Assembly (NCBI GenBank): GCA_003491925.1
Contig: DNAU01000032.1
Location: 1 to 14,402, forward strand
DNA length: 14,402 nucleotides
Origin: Chloroflexota bacterium
GTDB lineage: Bacteria > Chloroflexota > Dormibacteria > Aeolococcales > Aeolococcaceae
Reading direction: 5' to 3'
The stretch's first letter is position 1. Every line of letters starts with the position of its first letter. The notes under the pieces were generated by a model that was not told the origin of the DNA, did not search any database, and worked only from the letters and a program-made list of their open reading frames with translations. Below are positions 6,456 through 12,292 of this stretch, in pieces. The position numbers and the translations under genes are program-made.

Positions 6456-6518
6456 GGGATTAGGGACTGGGGATTAGGGATTGGCCTCTCTAATCCCCAA
6501 TCCCCAATCCCCAATCCC
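6456..6518. repeat. Long inverted heptamer repeat forming a 28-bp hairpin (GGGATTA / CAATCCC)
   Basis: Four heptamers GGGATTA, GGGACTG, GGGATTA, GGGATTG (6456-6483) face four heptamers TAATCCC, CAATCCC, CAATCCC, CAATCCC (6491-6518) across a 7-base loop GCCTCTC. By hand pairing the arms form 28 pairs with three A-C or C-A mismatches and one G-U. No T-run follows, so it does not look like a standard intrinsic terminator. The ATG of the head-closure gene is 4 bases downstream. Confidence 0.9.
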
Positions 6519-6522
6519 TCCT

Positions 6523-6864
6523 ATGCTCTACCGCCTCGACGCCGGCCGGCTCCGCCACCGCGTGAGCGTCCAGGCCCCGCAGCTCAGCACGCCGGGCCAA
6601 ATGGGCGACGCGGCCGAAGTGTTTCAAACGATCGAGGGCCTCTCGATGGTCCCGGCCGAGATCGAGTGGCTCGACGGCCGCAAGCTGTTGGCGGCCCAGC
6701 AGGTCCACGCCGAGGCCACCGTAACCGTCCTCGTGCGGTTCGACCCGCGGATCACCCAGAAGTGCCGCCTCCTGACGGACAACGGCCACACGCTCTATCC
6801 GGTCGCCTCGACGCCCGACACCCTGGAGCGGTGGATAACGCTGAGCTGCAAGGAGCATCCCTAG
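6523..6864 (+). CDS. Phage head closure protein (Phage_H_T_join / gp7-like)
   Basis: The 113-residue protein has the features of small head-closure proteins (SPP1 gp16 / HK97 gp7 group): GRLRHRVSVQAPQ at the N-terminus (8-20), AEIEWLDGRKLLAAQQVHAEATVTVLVRFDPRI (45-77) corresponding to the family's x-V-x-x-L-x-G-x-E and R-Y-x-x-x-I positions, CRLLTDNGHTLYPVASTPD (81-99) and a C-terminal ERWITLSCKE strand. It would close the head-tail channel beneath the gp6-like ring. The chosen ATG (6523) comes just after the CAATCCC array; an in-frame TTG at 6481 would add 14 repeat-encoded residues and is rejected. The stop TAG shares its G with the first unit of the next heptamer array. Confidence 0.85.
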   Translation: MLYRLDAGRLRHRVSVQAPQLSTPGQMGDAAEVFQTIEGLSMVPAEIEWLDGRKLLAAQQVHAEATVTVLVRFDPRITQKCRLLTDNGHTLYPVASTPDTLERWITLSCKEHP

Positions 6865-6911
6865 TCGGTTGTCCGTGGTCCGTTGCAGACAACTGACGAC
6901 TGACGACTGAC
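6864..6911. repeat. Bipartite inverted heptamer array (GTCGGTT / GACGACT)
   Basis: GTCGGTT, GTCCGTG, GTCCGTT (6864-6884), a GCA link, then GACAACT, GACGACT, GACGACT and GAC directly touching the ATG at 6912. GTCGGTTGTC (6864-6873) can pair with GACAACTGAC (6888-6897), with one G-U. The array fills the whole spacer, leaving no room for a ribosome binding site. Confidence 0.9.
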
Positions 6912-7445
6912 ATGTCCGCCGTTTCCTTCACCGTCCACGGCCTCGACGAGCTGAAGAGGTTCCTCGAAAAATTCCCGGGGCAGCTCTCGACGAAGATCGT
7001 CCGCCAGGCCTTGCACGACGCGGCGAAAGTCGGCGTCCGGAGCCTGAAGGCCGAGGCCCGGGAGCACGACGGCCGCGGCGAGATCCGCGTGAACATGCGG
7101 ACCCTGAAGCGGCGGATCGCGCACCTGAGCGATTCGGCCGTCGCGGTCACCCGGCACTACGCCAACGGGATCGAGTACACGGCGGTCGGCTTCGAGTGGC
7201 CCTTGGGCGCGGCCGGCTGGCTCGTCGAGCACGGCCACCGCATGGTGGTCGGCGGCACGGTCGCCCGCATCGCCGGCCGGGCCCCGAAGGCCGACAACAG
7301 GACCCTGACCGGCGCCGGCCGCGTAGTCGGCTTCGTGAAACCGCACCCCATCGCCCTGCCGGCCTTCGAGAAGTGCCGGGCGGCGATGGACGAAGCCTTC
7401 GAAGCGGCCGTGCGAGACGGCGTCGAGGAAAACGCCGCCGGATAG
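6912..7445 (+). CDS. HK97 gp10-like tail completion / neck protein
   Basis: The 177-residue protein starts with VHGLDELKRFLEKFPGQLSTKIVRQALHDAAKVGVRSLKAEA, the typical G-L-x-E-L motif and first helices of the HK97 gp10 family. In the second half, GWLVEHGHRMVVGG (102-115), GRAPKA and VGFVKPHPIALPAFEKC (139-155) match the family's E-x-G-H and H-P-x-x-x-P-A-F positions. The protein completes the head-tail joint. Gene order (gp6-like, head closure, gp10-like, terminator-like) is canonical. The ATG at 6912 directly abuts a GACGACT repeat array. The stop TAG overlaps the first G of the following repeat. Confidence 0.87.
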   Translation: MSAVSFTVHGLDELKRFLEKFPGQLSTKIVRQALHDAAKVGVRSLKAEAREHDGRGEIRVNMRTLKRRIAHLSDSAVAVTRHYANGIEYTAVGFEWPLGAAGWLVEHGHRMVVGGTVARIAGRAPKADNRTLTGAGRVVGFVKPHPIALPAFEKCRAAMDEAFEAAVRDGVEENAAG

Positions 7446-7502
7446 TCGTCAGTCGTCACTTGTCGGCTGCAACTGACGACCGGCCACTGAGCACTGAGGA
7501 CT
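7445..7502. repeat. Bipartite inverted heptamer array (GTCGTCA / GACGACC)
   Basis: GTCGTCA, GTCGTCA, CTTGTCG (7445-7465), a short GCTGCAACT link, then GACGACC, GGCCACT, GAGCACT, GAGGACT (7475-7502), CG and the ATG at 7505. The last unit has drifted to GAGGA (7496-7500), which could act as a Shine-Dalgarno sequence for the next gene. Confidence 0.85.
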
Positions 7503-7504
7503 CG

Positions 7505-7963
7505 ATGCTCCCACAGGCCAGACTCACCGCCCGCCTGAAAAAAATCCCCGCGGTTGCGGCGATCGTCGGCGAAAACGTCCTGCCGGTCCTCGTGCCCTCG
7601 CCGAGCCAATATCCGGCGGTGGTGTACCAGGTGCTCTCGAACGTCCCGTGGAACGACGCCGACGGCGGGAGCAATTCCTACACGATGCGGCTCCGCGTGA
7701 GCTGCGTCAGCCTCTCGCAGGGCAACCTGCGGCCCTACGAGACGGCCTGGTCGCTGGCCTCGGCCGTCGCCGGCGACGCCGAGAACCCTAATGGAAACGG
7801 CCCGACCGGCCTGTCCGGCTGGGTCGACGAGCATCACTCCGTCTGGCACCTCGCGGACGAGTTCGACGAGGCGGGCGAGATCCAGCTCGGCACGGATACC
7901 TTCTACGCCTACGTGGTCAATCAGCTCTACGACGTGCAGTACGTGCGGCATGCGCGGCCTTGA
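7505..7963 (+). CDS. Tail terminator-like protein (DUF3168 group)
   Basis: The 152-residue protein has the pattern of the DUF3168 family: a short N-terminal helix with LKKIPAVAAIVGENVLPVLVPSPSQYPAVVYQVLS (11-45), the strand SYTMRLRVSCVSLSQGNLRPYETAWSLASAVAG (57-89), and a C-terminal FYAYVVNQLYDVQY strand pair (132-145). Members of this family cap the tail tube and contact the head connector. Its position between the gp10-like gene and the tail-tube gene agrees. The start ATG at 7505 is preferred; the reading frame is open upstream into the gp10 gene but only as a shadow. GAGGA, 4 bases upstream, might be its ribosome binding site. Confidence 0.78.
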   Translation: MLPQARLTARLKKIPAVAAIVGENVLPVLVPSPSQYPAVVYQVLSNVPWNDADGGSNSYTMRLRVSCVSLSQGNLRPYETAWSLASAVAGDAENPNGNGPTGLSGWVDEHHSVWHLADEFDEAGEIQLGTDTFYAYVVNQLYDVQYVRHARP

Positions 7964-7976
7964 TCCGACCGATCAT

Positions 7977-8007
7977 CCCCGGGACGCGGTCCCGGGGCTT
8001 TGGCCCC
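7977..8007 (+). terminator. Strong hairpin(s) before the tail-tube gene; possible terminator or attenuator
   Basis: CCCCGGGAC (7977-7985) pairs perfectly with GTCCCGGGG (7989-7997) across a 3-base GCG loop. GGGGC (7994-7998) could instead pair with GCCCC (8003-8007) across TTTG, so the two hairpins are mutually exclusive. No run of T follows, so this is not a classic Rho-independent terminator. It could regulate or stabilise the tail-tube transcript, or be a dispersed palindromic repeat. Confidence 0.4.
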
Positions 8008-8038
8008 TGACACCTGACACCTCTTACCCGGCACCTTC
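8004..8038. repeat. CACCTGA heptamer array, start-proximal
   Basis: CCCCTGA, CACCTGA, CACCTCT, TACCCGG, CACCTTC, then CC and the ATG at 8041. It closely resembles the leader of the radical-SAM-like gene (1475-1505). The 5' inverted partner is missing here and the GC-rich hairpin 7977-7997 takes its place. Confidence 0.8.
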
Positions 8039-8040
8039 CC

Positions 8041-8415
8041 ATGTCCAATCCCGCCTGGCAACGCAATTTCAACGGCACCACCCTCACGCTCGGCGGCGTG
8101 AGCCAGGGCAAGATCACCTCGGTTTCCCTCAAGAAGGGCGGCGAAAAGATCCCCGTCTGGGAACCGGGCGACCTCATCAAGCTCTTCGAGCTGGGGATCC
8201 CCGACGCCGCGATCTCGATCGGCCTGGGCGGCGTCACCGGCCCGACGCAGGGCGCTGTCGGCGCCCTGGCGATCGTCCTGGGCAACGGCAGCTCGCTCGT
8301 CGTGCCCGGCAACACCTGGCAGTGCATGTCGGTCTCGACGAGCGGCCGCTCCGACGCCAACTGGACCGGCGACGCCGAATACGCCCCGACGACCGATACG
8401 AACAGCACGCCGTGA
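8041..8415 (+). CDS. Putative major tail (tube) protein
   Basis: The 124-residue protein sits at the tail-tube position, between the terminator-like gene and the tail chaperones. The pattern NGTTLTLGG (10-18), ITSVSLKKGGEKIPVWEPGD (25-44), KLFELGIPDAAISIGLGG (47-64), ALAIVLGNGSSLVVPGN (75-91) and QCMSVSTSG (94-102) suggests a compact beta structure resembling phage tail-tube subunits that carry a V-x-x-x-x-G-G-E-x-I-x-V motif. It is short for a tube protein, so a head/tail adaptor is an alternative. ATG follows CACCTTCCC; no Shine-Dalgarno sequence. Tube subunits are usually among the most abundant virion proteins, which a weak site alone would not explain. Confidence 0.6.
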   Translation: MSNPAWQRNFNGTTLTLGGVSQGKITSVSLKKGGEKIPVWEPGDLIKLFELGIPDAAISIGLGGVTGPTQGAVGALAIVLGNGSSLVVPGNTWQCMSVSTSGRSDANWTGDAEYAPTTDTNSTP

Positions 8416-8420
8416 TGCCG

Positions 8421-8458
8421 GTTGTCAACTGACAACTGACAACGGACGACGGACATAA
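8421..8458. repeat. GACAACT heptamer array with short hairpin
   Basis: GTTGTC (8421-8426), AACT, GACAACT, GACAACG, GACGACG, GACATAA (8431-8458). GTTGTC pairs with GACAAC (8431-8436) across a 4-base loop. Sixteen further bases, including GGAG, precede the ATG at 8475. Confidence 0.8.
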
Positions 8459-8464
8459 CCCTTC

Positions 8465-8468
8465 GGAG
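8465..8468 (+). promoter_or_regulatory. Shine-Dalgarno-like GGAG before the tail chaperone gene
   Basis: GGAG is followed by CCTCTC and ATG at 8475, a 6-base spacing identical to that of the major capsid gene (GGAG, CCTCCC, ATG). It is one of few recognisable ribosome binding sites in the window. Confidence 0.5.
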
Positions 8469-8474
8469 CCTCTC

Positions 8475-8912
8475 ATGTCCCTGCGCGATTCGCTGCTCGC
8501 CACCCGCAACGCCGCCGACGTCCCCTTGACGCCGGCCCCGCCCACGCCCGAGTGGCCGGCCGTCGACGGCCGGCTCTTCCTGGGCACGCTGTCCGAGGCG
8601 GACCTCGGCAGCATCTCCAGTTCCGGCGCGGGCCAGGAGGCCGACGAGGGCCTTTTTCGCGCGGGACTGGTCTGCAAGGTCTTGCGGGACGCCAACGCCA
8701 ACCGGGTCCTGCAGGACTCCGACGCCCCGGCCATGGCCGCCAAGGAAACCCTCGTCATGGAGCGGCTGTATCACGCCGCGCGTGAGGCCAACGGGCTGAC
8801 GGAGGAGAACCGCCGCGGTTTTTTGCCGACTGCCGCGAGCACGGCCCAAAATGGTTCGCCCACCTCCTCGCCCGCACCGTCGGCCGCACCGCCGACGTCG
8901 ACCGGTTCCTGA
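8475..8912 (+). CDS. Tail assembly chaperone, short form (gpG analogue)
   Basis: The 145-residue protein is the zero-frame product. Residues 27-109 (WPAVDGRLFLGTLSEADLGSI onwards, then FRAGLVCKVLRDANANRVLQDSDAPAMA and TLVMERLYHAAREANGLTEENRRG) are the mixed helical part expected of gpG-like chaperones; the last 28 residues after the slip site (118-145) are Ala/Ser/Pro/Thr-rich low complexity and look unselected. Gene position between the tail-tube and tape-measure genes (one gene removed) is right for gpG. The identification rests on that position and on the -1 frameshift architecture rather than on strong sequence similarity. It would help fold and align the tape measure protein during tail assembly. 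Confidence 0.72.
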   Translation: MSLRDSLLATRNAADVPLTPAPPTPEWPAVDGRLFLGTLSEADLGSISSSGAGQEADEGLFRAGLVCKVLRDANANRVLQDSDAPAMAAKETLVMERLYHAAREANGLTEENRRGFLPTAASTAQNGSPTSSPAPSAAPPTSTGS

Positions 8913-9202
8913 GAGAGATCCCGGCCGGGCAGTTCCGGCGGTGGAAGGACCTGTACGACCTCGAGCCCTGGGGCGAAGAGCGGACCGATTTCGCGATCGG
9001 CACGCTCATCATGCACCTGGCCGCGTTGCACGGGGTCGATCCCCGCGAGCCGGTCGAGTACATGCACTACCTCCGCGCGGCGCAGCCGCCGAAGCCCTTC
9101 CTCCCCGAAGACCGGGTCCTCGCCTTCTTCGAGGAGCTCTGCGAGCTGATGAAACCCAAAGAGGCGGTGTCGCCGGCCCCGCGCCCGGCTTCTAGCACCT
9201 GA
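8475..9202 (+). CDS. Tail assembly chaperone, frameshifted long form (gpG-T analogue)
   Basis: A -1 slip at TTTTTTG (8819-8825) joins the gpG reading frame to a second frame that continues to TGA at 9200-9202. By hand count the fusion is 242 residues: codons 1-117 in frame 0, then 125 codons in the -1 frame starting at 8825 (ADCREHGPKWFAHLL...). The second-frame part contains regular helices and acidic patches (DRFLREIPAGQFRRWKDLY, DFAIGTLIMHLAALHG, REPVEYMHYLRAAQ, RVLAFFEELCELMK), clearly protein-like, without its own credible start at the junction. This is the lambda gpG/gpG-T arrangement known across siphoviruses and their relatives. The stop codon belongs to a CACCTGA repeat unit. The last residues (ASST) partly derive from repeats. 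Confidence 0.82.
8801..8845 (+). promoter_or_regulatory. Programmed -1 frameshift signal
   Basis: The slippery heptamer TTTTTTG (8819-8825) is in the right phase, with zero-frame codons GGT TTT TTG, so P- and A-site tRNAs can re-pair one base back. GGAGGAG (8801-8807) lies 11 bases upstream, close to the spacing of the stimulatory internal Shine-Dalgarno in E. coli dnaX. Downstream, GCCG (8825-8828) with TGC (8831-8833) can pair with the stretch 8839-8845 as a small bulged stem, but this begins at the last slippery base and may be too close; a perfect 6-bp stem (8879-8884 with 8891-8896) is further away. Confidence 0.75.
9169..9195. repeat. 27-bp perfect repeat, copy 1 (3' end of chaperone gene)
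   Basis: This 27-bp stretch (GTCGCCGG ... CGGCTTCTAG) is identical to 14303-14329 at the end of the tape measure gene. Here it is read as SPAPRPAS; there it is read one frame away as VAGPAPGF plus the stop TAG. Both copies are directly followed by heptamer repeats. Confidence 0.92.
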
Positions 9203-9230
9203 CACCTGACACCTAGCACCTGACACCTCC
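9196..9230. repeat. CACCTGA heptamer array, start-proximal
   Basis: CACCTGA, CACCTGA, CACCTAG, CACCTGA, CACCTCC, then C and the ATG at 9232. The first unit supplies the stop of the frameshifted chaperone. The array fills the whole 29-base spacer, so no Shine-Dalgarno sequence can be present. The same CACCTAG/CACCTGA alternation recurs at 14373-14400. Confidence 0.9.
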
Positions 9231-9231
9231 C

Positions 9232-12192
9232 ATGTCCAACCCCTACGACCCGCAAGACTACTTCTGGTCCCTGTGGGACAACGGCACCTACGATTGCGAC
9301 TCGGCCCCCACCGCGTCGGGCTTCGCCACGGCGGGCTGCAAGCAGGGGCGGTTCTACGTCAAGCGGGCCGGCACGGGCGACACGAATTGGGCCTGGGCCC
9401 ATAAGAACGGTTCGAGCCAGCAACAGCGGCACTTGAAATTCACCTCGGGCGGCTCACCCAACAACAGCTTCGACCTCTTCCCGTACTGCGATGCCTCGGG
9501 AAACCCGCTCACCGTGTTTCCCTACGCGGGCACCTTCCTGCTCGCCCGATTCAAGCTCGCGCCCACCACGCACAATATCCAGTTCTACCTGACGGGCCTG
9601 CTGAACCCCGGGCTCTTCTTCGGCGCCCTGGGCGTCAGTTCGACGGCCCGCGCCTTTTATTGCCAGGACAACGCCCTGGGCGCCGGCGGCGAGGGCTGGG
9701 GCCAGGGGGGCGGCACGACGGCCGTCCCGCCGTGGCCGCAGCTCGATCTCGACACCACCACCTTCCGCGACGTCATCGGCATCAACGTCTGCCAGGTCCT
9801 CCGCGCCGTGGATTACGCGGGGACCGATCCGCGCAACCCGCTGGGCACGCCGGCGGTCCTGTGCGAAACCTGGATCCAGGCCCCGCCGATCGTCTTCGGC
9901 TGCACCTGTCCCACCGACGGCGCCAAGTGGTGGTGCCTGGCCGCCAAGTGGGTCCACAACGCCAACCTCGGCGCCTCGCAGAGCTCGCCGGGCACGGCGG
10001 CGATCAACGCCGAGATCGACCTCGGCCAGTACACCCTGACCGACACGCTGGTCAACACGACCTACCTCTACGAGGTGCGTTTCGGCATCGGCACGTTCGA
10101 TCCGGCCGCCGAGGGCTCGGGCATCCGCGCGTTGCCGCTGAGCTCGATCACCTATGCCTCCGGCTCCCTGATCCACTACTTCGGCCCCGACGTGGCGCAG
10201 CTCCCCGGCGGCCGCCTGATCTACGCCAGCGAGCAGACTTACGGCACCAGCTACGTCGAGCGGTGCTGCGAGGTGGCCCTGTCCGGCGGGGCCGTGGACA
10301 ACGTCGCCGCCGCCGCGCCGGTCCTGAACGACTGGACCTTCCAGCAGCCCGACGGCGCGGGCGTGGCCTTTTTCAAGGACACGGGGTCGCCGGGCGGTGC
10401 GATCGCCGGCAACGGCAACTATTACTCCGGCCGCGTCCTCCTCGATCCCGTCCGCGCGGCGGCCGGCCAGCCGAGCCTGCTGGTGGTCTCCACCCGCGGA
10501 TTCGGGGGCGAGGCCGGCAGCAATACCGCCTGGTGCGAGATGGCCGCCCGCGTGGGCACGATCGGCGGCTCGGGCACCACGGTCACCTGGGGCGCGGAGC
10601 AGTCCTCGAAGACCGGCAAGACGCCCGTCAAGGCCTACACCTGCGCCGGCGACTTCGCCGCGGATTACCCCACCGCCAACAACCTCTACGCCCAGACGAG
10701 CTACAGTTGCCCGGTCCTGACCCAGGGCAACGCCGCCGGCATGTGGCTCGTGCCGTGGACGATCTACGTCTACCAGGGCGCGTCGAACCTGGCCTGCCCG
10801 CTCGTCCTGACCTGGAGCGCGAATGCCGGCGCCGCATGGAGCTCCCAGAAATGGGACTTCACCGCCGCCGACGCCGACGGCAATACCGGCTGGGGCGAGG
10901 TCTCCGCGTCGGAGATCAGCCCCGATTCCTCGGGCAACTCCCGCGTAATGCTCTTCCTGCGGACGAACACCTACCTCCGCACCCTGATCCTCACCTGGAG
11001 CCCCACCGCCAACGGCTGGACGAGTTCCCTGGGGGCCACGCCCGCCAACCTGCAGGCCGCCACCGTCCAGCACGCCGGCGCCGTGAGCACCAAGGCCGAA
11101 GTCGTGTTCGCCGGCGGCCCGATCTGCTCGCTGCCGAACCTCGTCAACGGCCGCCTCTTCCTCCTCGTCGATGCGATGAACGAGTGGGAATACAGCGATC
11201 CGATGGACACCCGCGGCCGCCCGGCGCTCTACTACTGCGACGACGCCGGCTCGACGGCCAATCCCGGCGGCACCTGGCACCTCGACGCCAGGTCCCCGCT
11301 CTGGCAGGGCTACAACGCGTACCAGGCCGCCTTTGACGGCGCGCCGGCGATCCGCAGCGACGGCGAGGGCGGCCTGCTGGCCTGCCTCTTCCCCCAGAAC
11401 ACGGCCTGGCAGTTCCTGGTCCGCGAGCCCTTCTTTTTCGCCAAGGAAACGGCCTTGAACCTGGCCGCGCCGGGCAAGGTCGCCCTCGGCACCAACCGCG
11501 GCGATATGGTTTTGGGGACGCGGACGGATTGCCCCGCCGCCGACGCCCTGGCGGGCACCTCCTACGGCGACCCGGGCGCGCCGATCATCGGCAGCGGCCC
11601 GCAGTTCTACCCGTCGACCTACGACGTGCGGCTCGGCGTCAATCGCGGCGACGGCAACTCGGGCACCTGCGTCGTGCCCGCGGCCGCCGACGTGCGGCAC
11701 GCCGTCGCCGTCGACCATACCTTCGGCCAATGCTATGTCCCGCCGGCCGACAGTGTCTTGGTGGGAGTCCAGGTCGACGACAATTCGATGGGCTCCCTGG
11801 GCCTCGTCCAATTGGCGGACCTCCTGCCCATCGACCCGAACTCCGGCGCCATGACCCTGACCGTGGGCGACGACTACACCTCGAACACCGGCCAGGTCCT
11901 GCCGTTCTCCGACCCGGGCAACTGGCCGAACCTCTCCGCCAACGGCACCACCCTGACGCTCTACGTCCGCAACGCCGCCGGCCCGCAGTTGACGGTCACC
12001 GGCTCCCTGGTGGCCAACAGCAGCCCGCAAGAGATCGTCTTCCAGCCGCTCCACGCCAACACGGCTACGATGGCCGCCAGCAGCACGCTCGGCGACAACC
12101 GCTACGCCGTCGAGGCCGACCTGCCCGGCGGCCTGGTCCGCACGCTCCTCGACGACCTGCCCTGCACCGTGCGGCTCGGCCGGGCCCAGTAG
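9232..12192 (+). CDS. Large virion protein: probable tail adhesin / receptor-binding protein, beta-propeller-like with C-terminal repeats
   Basis: The 986-residue protein is rich in G, A, W, Y, T and N with little charge, like extracellular beta-structured virion proteins. Residues 1-740 contain blade-like repeats: PGGRLIYAS (325-333), PSLLVVSTRGFGGEAGSNTAW (414-434), LVLTWSANAGAAW (524-536, an Asp-box-like S-x-N-x-G-x-x-W) and NGRLFLLVDAMNEWEYSD (639-656); a sialidase-like propeller is possible but not proven. Residues about 749-855 hold tandem D-V-R-x-G-V repeats. Residues 864-986 (MTLTVGDDYTS ... VRLGRAQ) resemble a BppU-N or Ig-like domain of baseplate proteins. The cysteine count is high for a phage protein. 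It lies between the chaperone and the tape measure, an unusual place. Glycan binding or hydrolysis is inference. Confidence 0.6.
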   Translation: MSNPYDPQDYFWSLWDNGTYDCDSAPTASGFATAGCKQGRFYVKRAGTGDTNWAWAHKNGSSQQQRHLKFTSGGSPNNSFDLFPYCDASGNPLTVFPYAGTFLLARFKLAPTTHNIQFYLTGLLNPGLFFGALGVSSTARAFYCQDNALGAGGEGWGQGGGTTAVPPWPQLDLDTTTFRDVIGINVCQVLRAVDYAGTDPRNPLGTPAVLCETWIQAPPIVFGCTCPTDGAKWWCLAAKWVHNANLGASQSSPGTAAINAEIDLGQYTLTDTLVNTTYLYEVRFGIGTFDPAAEGSGIRALPLSSITYASGSLIHYFGPDVAQLPGGRLIYASEQTYGTSYVERCCEVALSGGAVDNVAAAAPVLNDWTFQQPDGAGVAFFKDTGSPGGAIAGNGNYYSGRVLLDPVRAAAGQPSLLVVSTRGFGGEAGSNTAWCEMAARVGTIGGSGTTVTWGAEQSSKTGKTPVKAYTCAGDFAADYPTANNLYAQTSYSCPVLTQGNAAGMWLVPWTIYVYQGASNLACPLVLTWSANAGAAWSSQKWDFTAADADGNTGWGEVSASEISPDSSGNSRVMLFLRTNTYLRTLILTWSPTANGWTSSLGATPANLQAATVQHAGAVSTKAEVVFAGGPICSLPNLVNGRLFLLVDAMNEWEYSDPMDTRGRPALYYCDDAGSTANPGGTWHLDARSPLWQGYNAYQAAFDGAPAIRSDGEGGLLACLFPQNTAWQFLVREPFFFAKETALNLAAPGKVALGTNRGDMVLGTRTDCPAADALAGTSYGDPGAPIIGSGPQFYPSTYDVRLGVNRGDGNSGTCVVPAAADVRHAVAVDHTFGQCYVPPADSVLVGVQVDDNSMGSLGLVQLADLLPIDPNSGAMTLTVGDDYTSNTGQVLPFSDPGNWPNLSANGTTLTLYVRNAAGPQLTVTGSLVANSSPQEIVFQPLHANTATMAASSTLGDNRYAVEADLPGGLVRTLLDDLPCTVRLGRAQ

Positions 12193-12291
12193 GTGAGAGG
12201 TGTCAGGCGTCAGGTGTCAGGTCTGATGCCGCCGGACTGTAGCCGTTGGCTATGTTTTCCCGACACCTGACACCCAGCACCTGACACCTGC
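12192..12291. repeat. Bipartite inverted heptamer array (GGTGTCA / CACCTGA)
   Basis: GGTGAGA, GGTGTCA, GGCGTCA, GGTGTCA, GGTCTGA (12192-12226) begin with the G of the TAG stop. After about 37 bases of other sequence, CACCTGA, CACCCAG, CACCTGA, CACCTGC (12264-12291) follow in the opposite orientation, then C and the ATG at 12293. Confidence 0.9.
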
Positions 12292-12292
12292 C

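Noticed and set aside
9011..9202. Independent 63-codon gene starting at ATG 9011
   Set aside because: The frame is open and protein-like from the slippery site at 8819-8825 onwards, so this is the second half of a frameshifted chaperone rather than a separate gene.
9454..12054. 866-codon open frame on the minus strand opposite the large adhesin gene
   Set aside because: Rich in G, A, R, V, D and H without domain pattern, and fully opposite a structured + strand protein. It is a shadow of codon bias.
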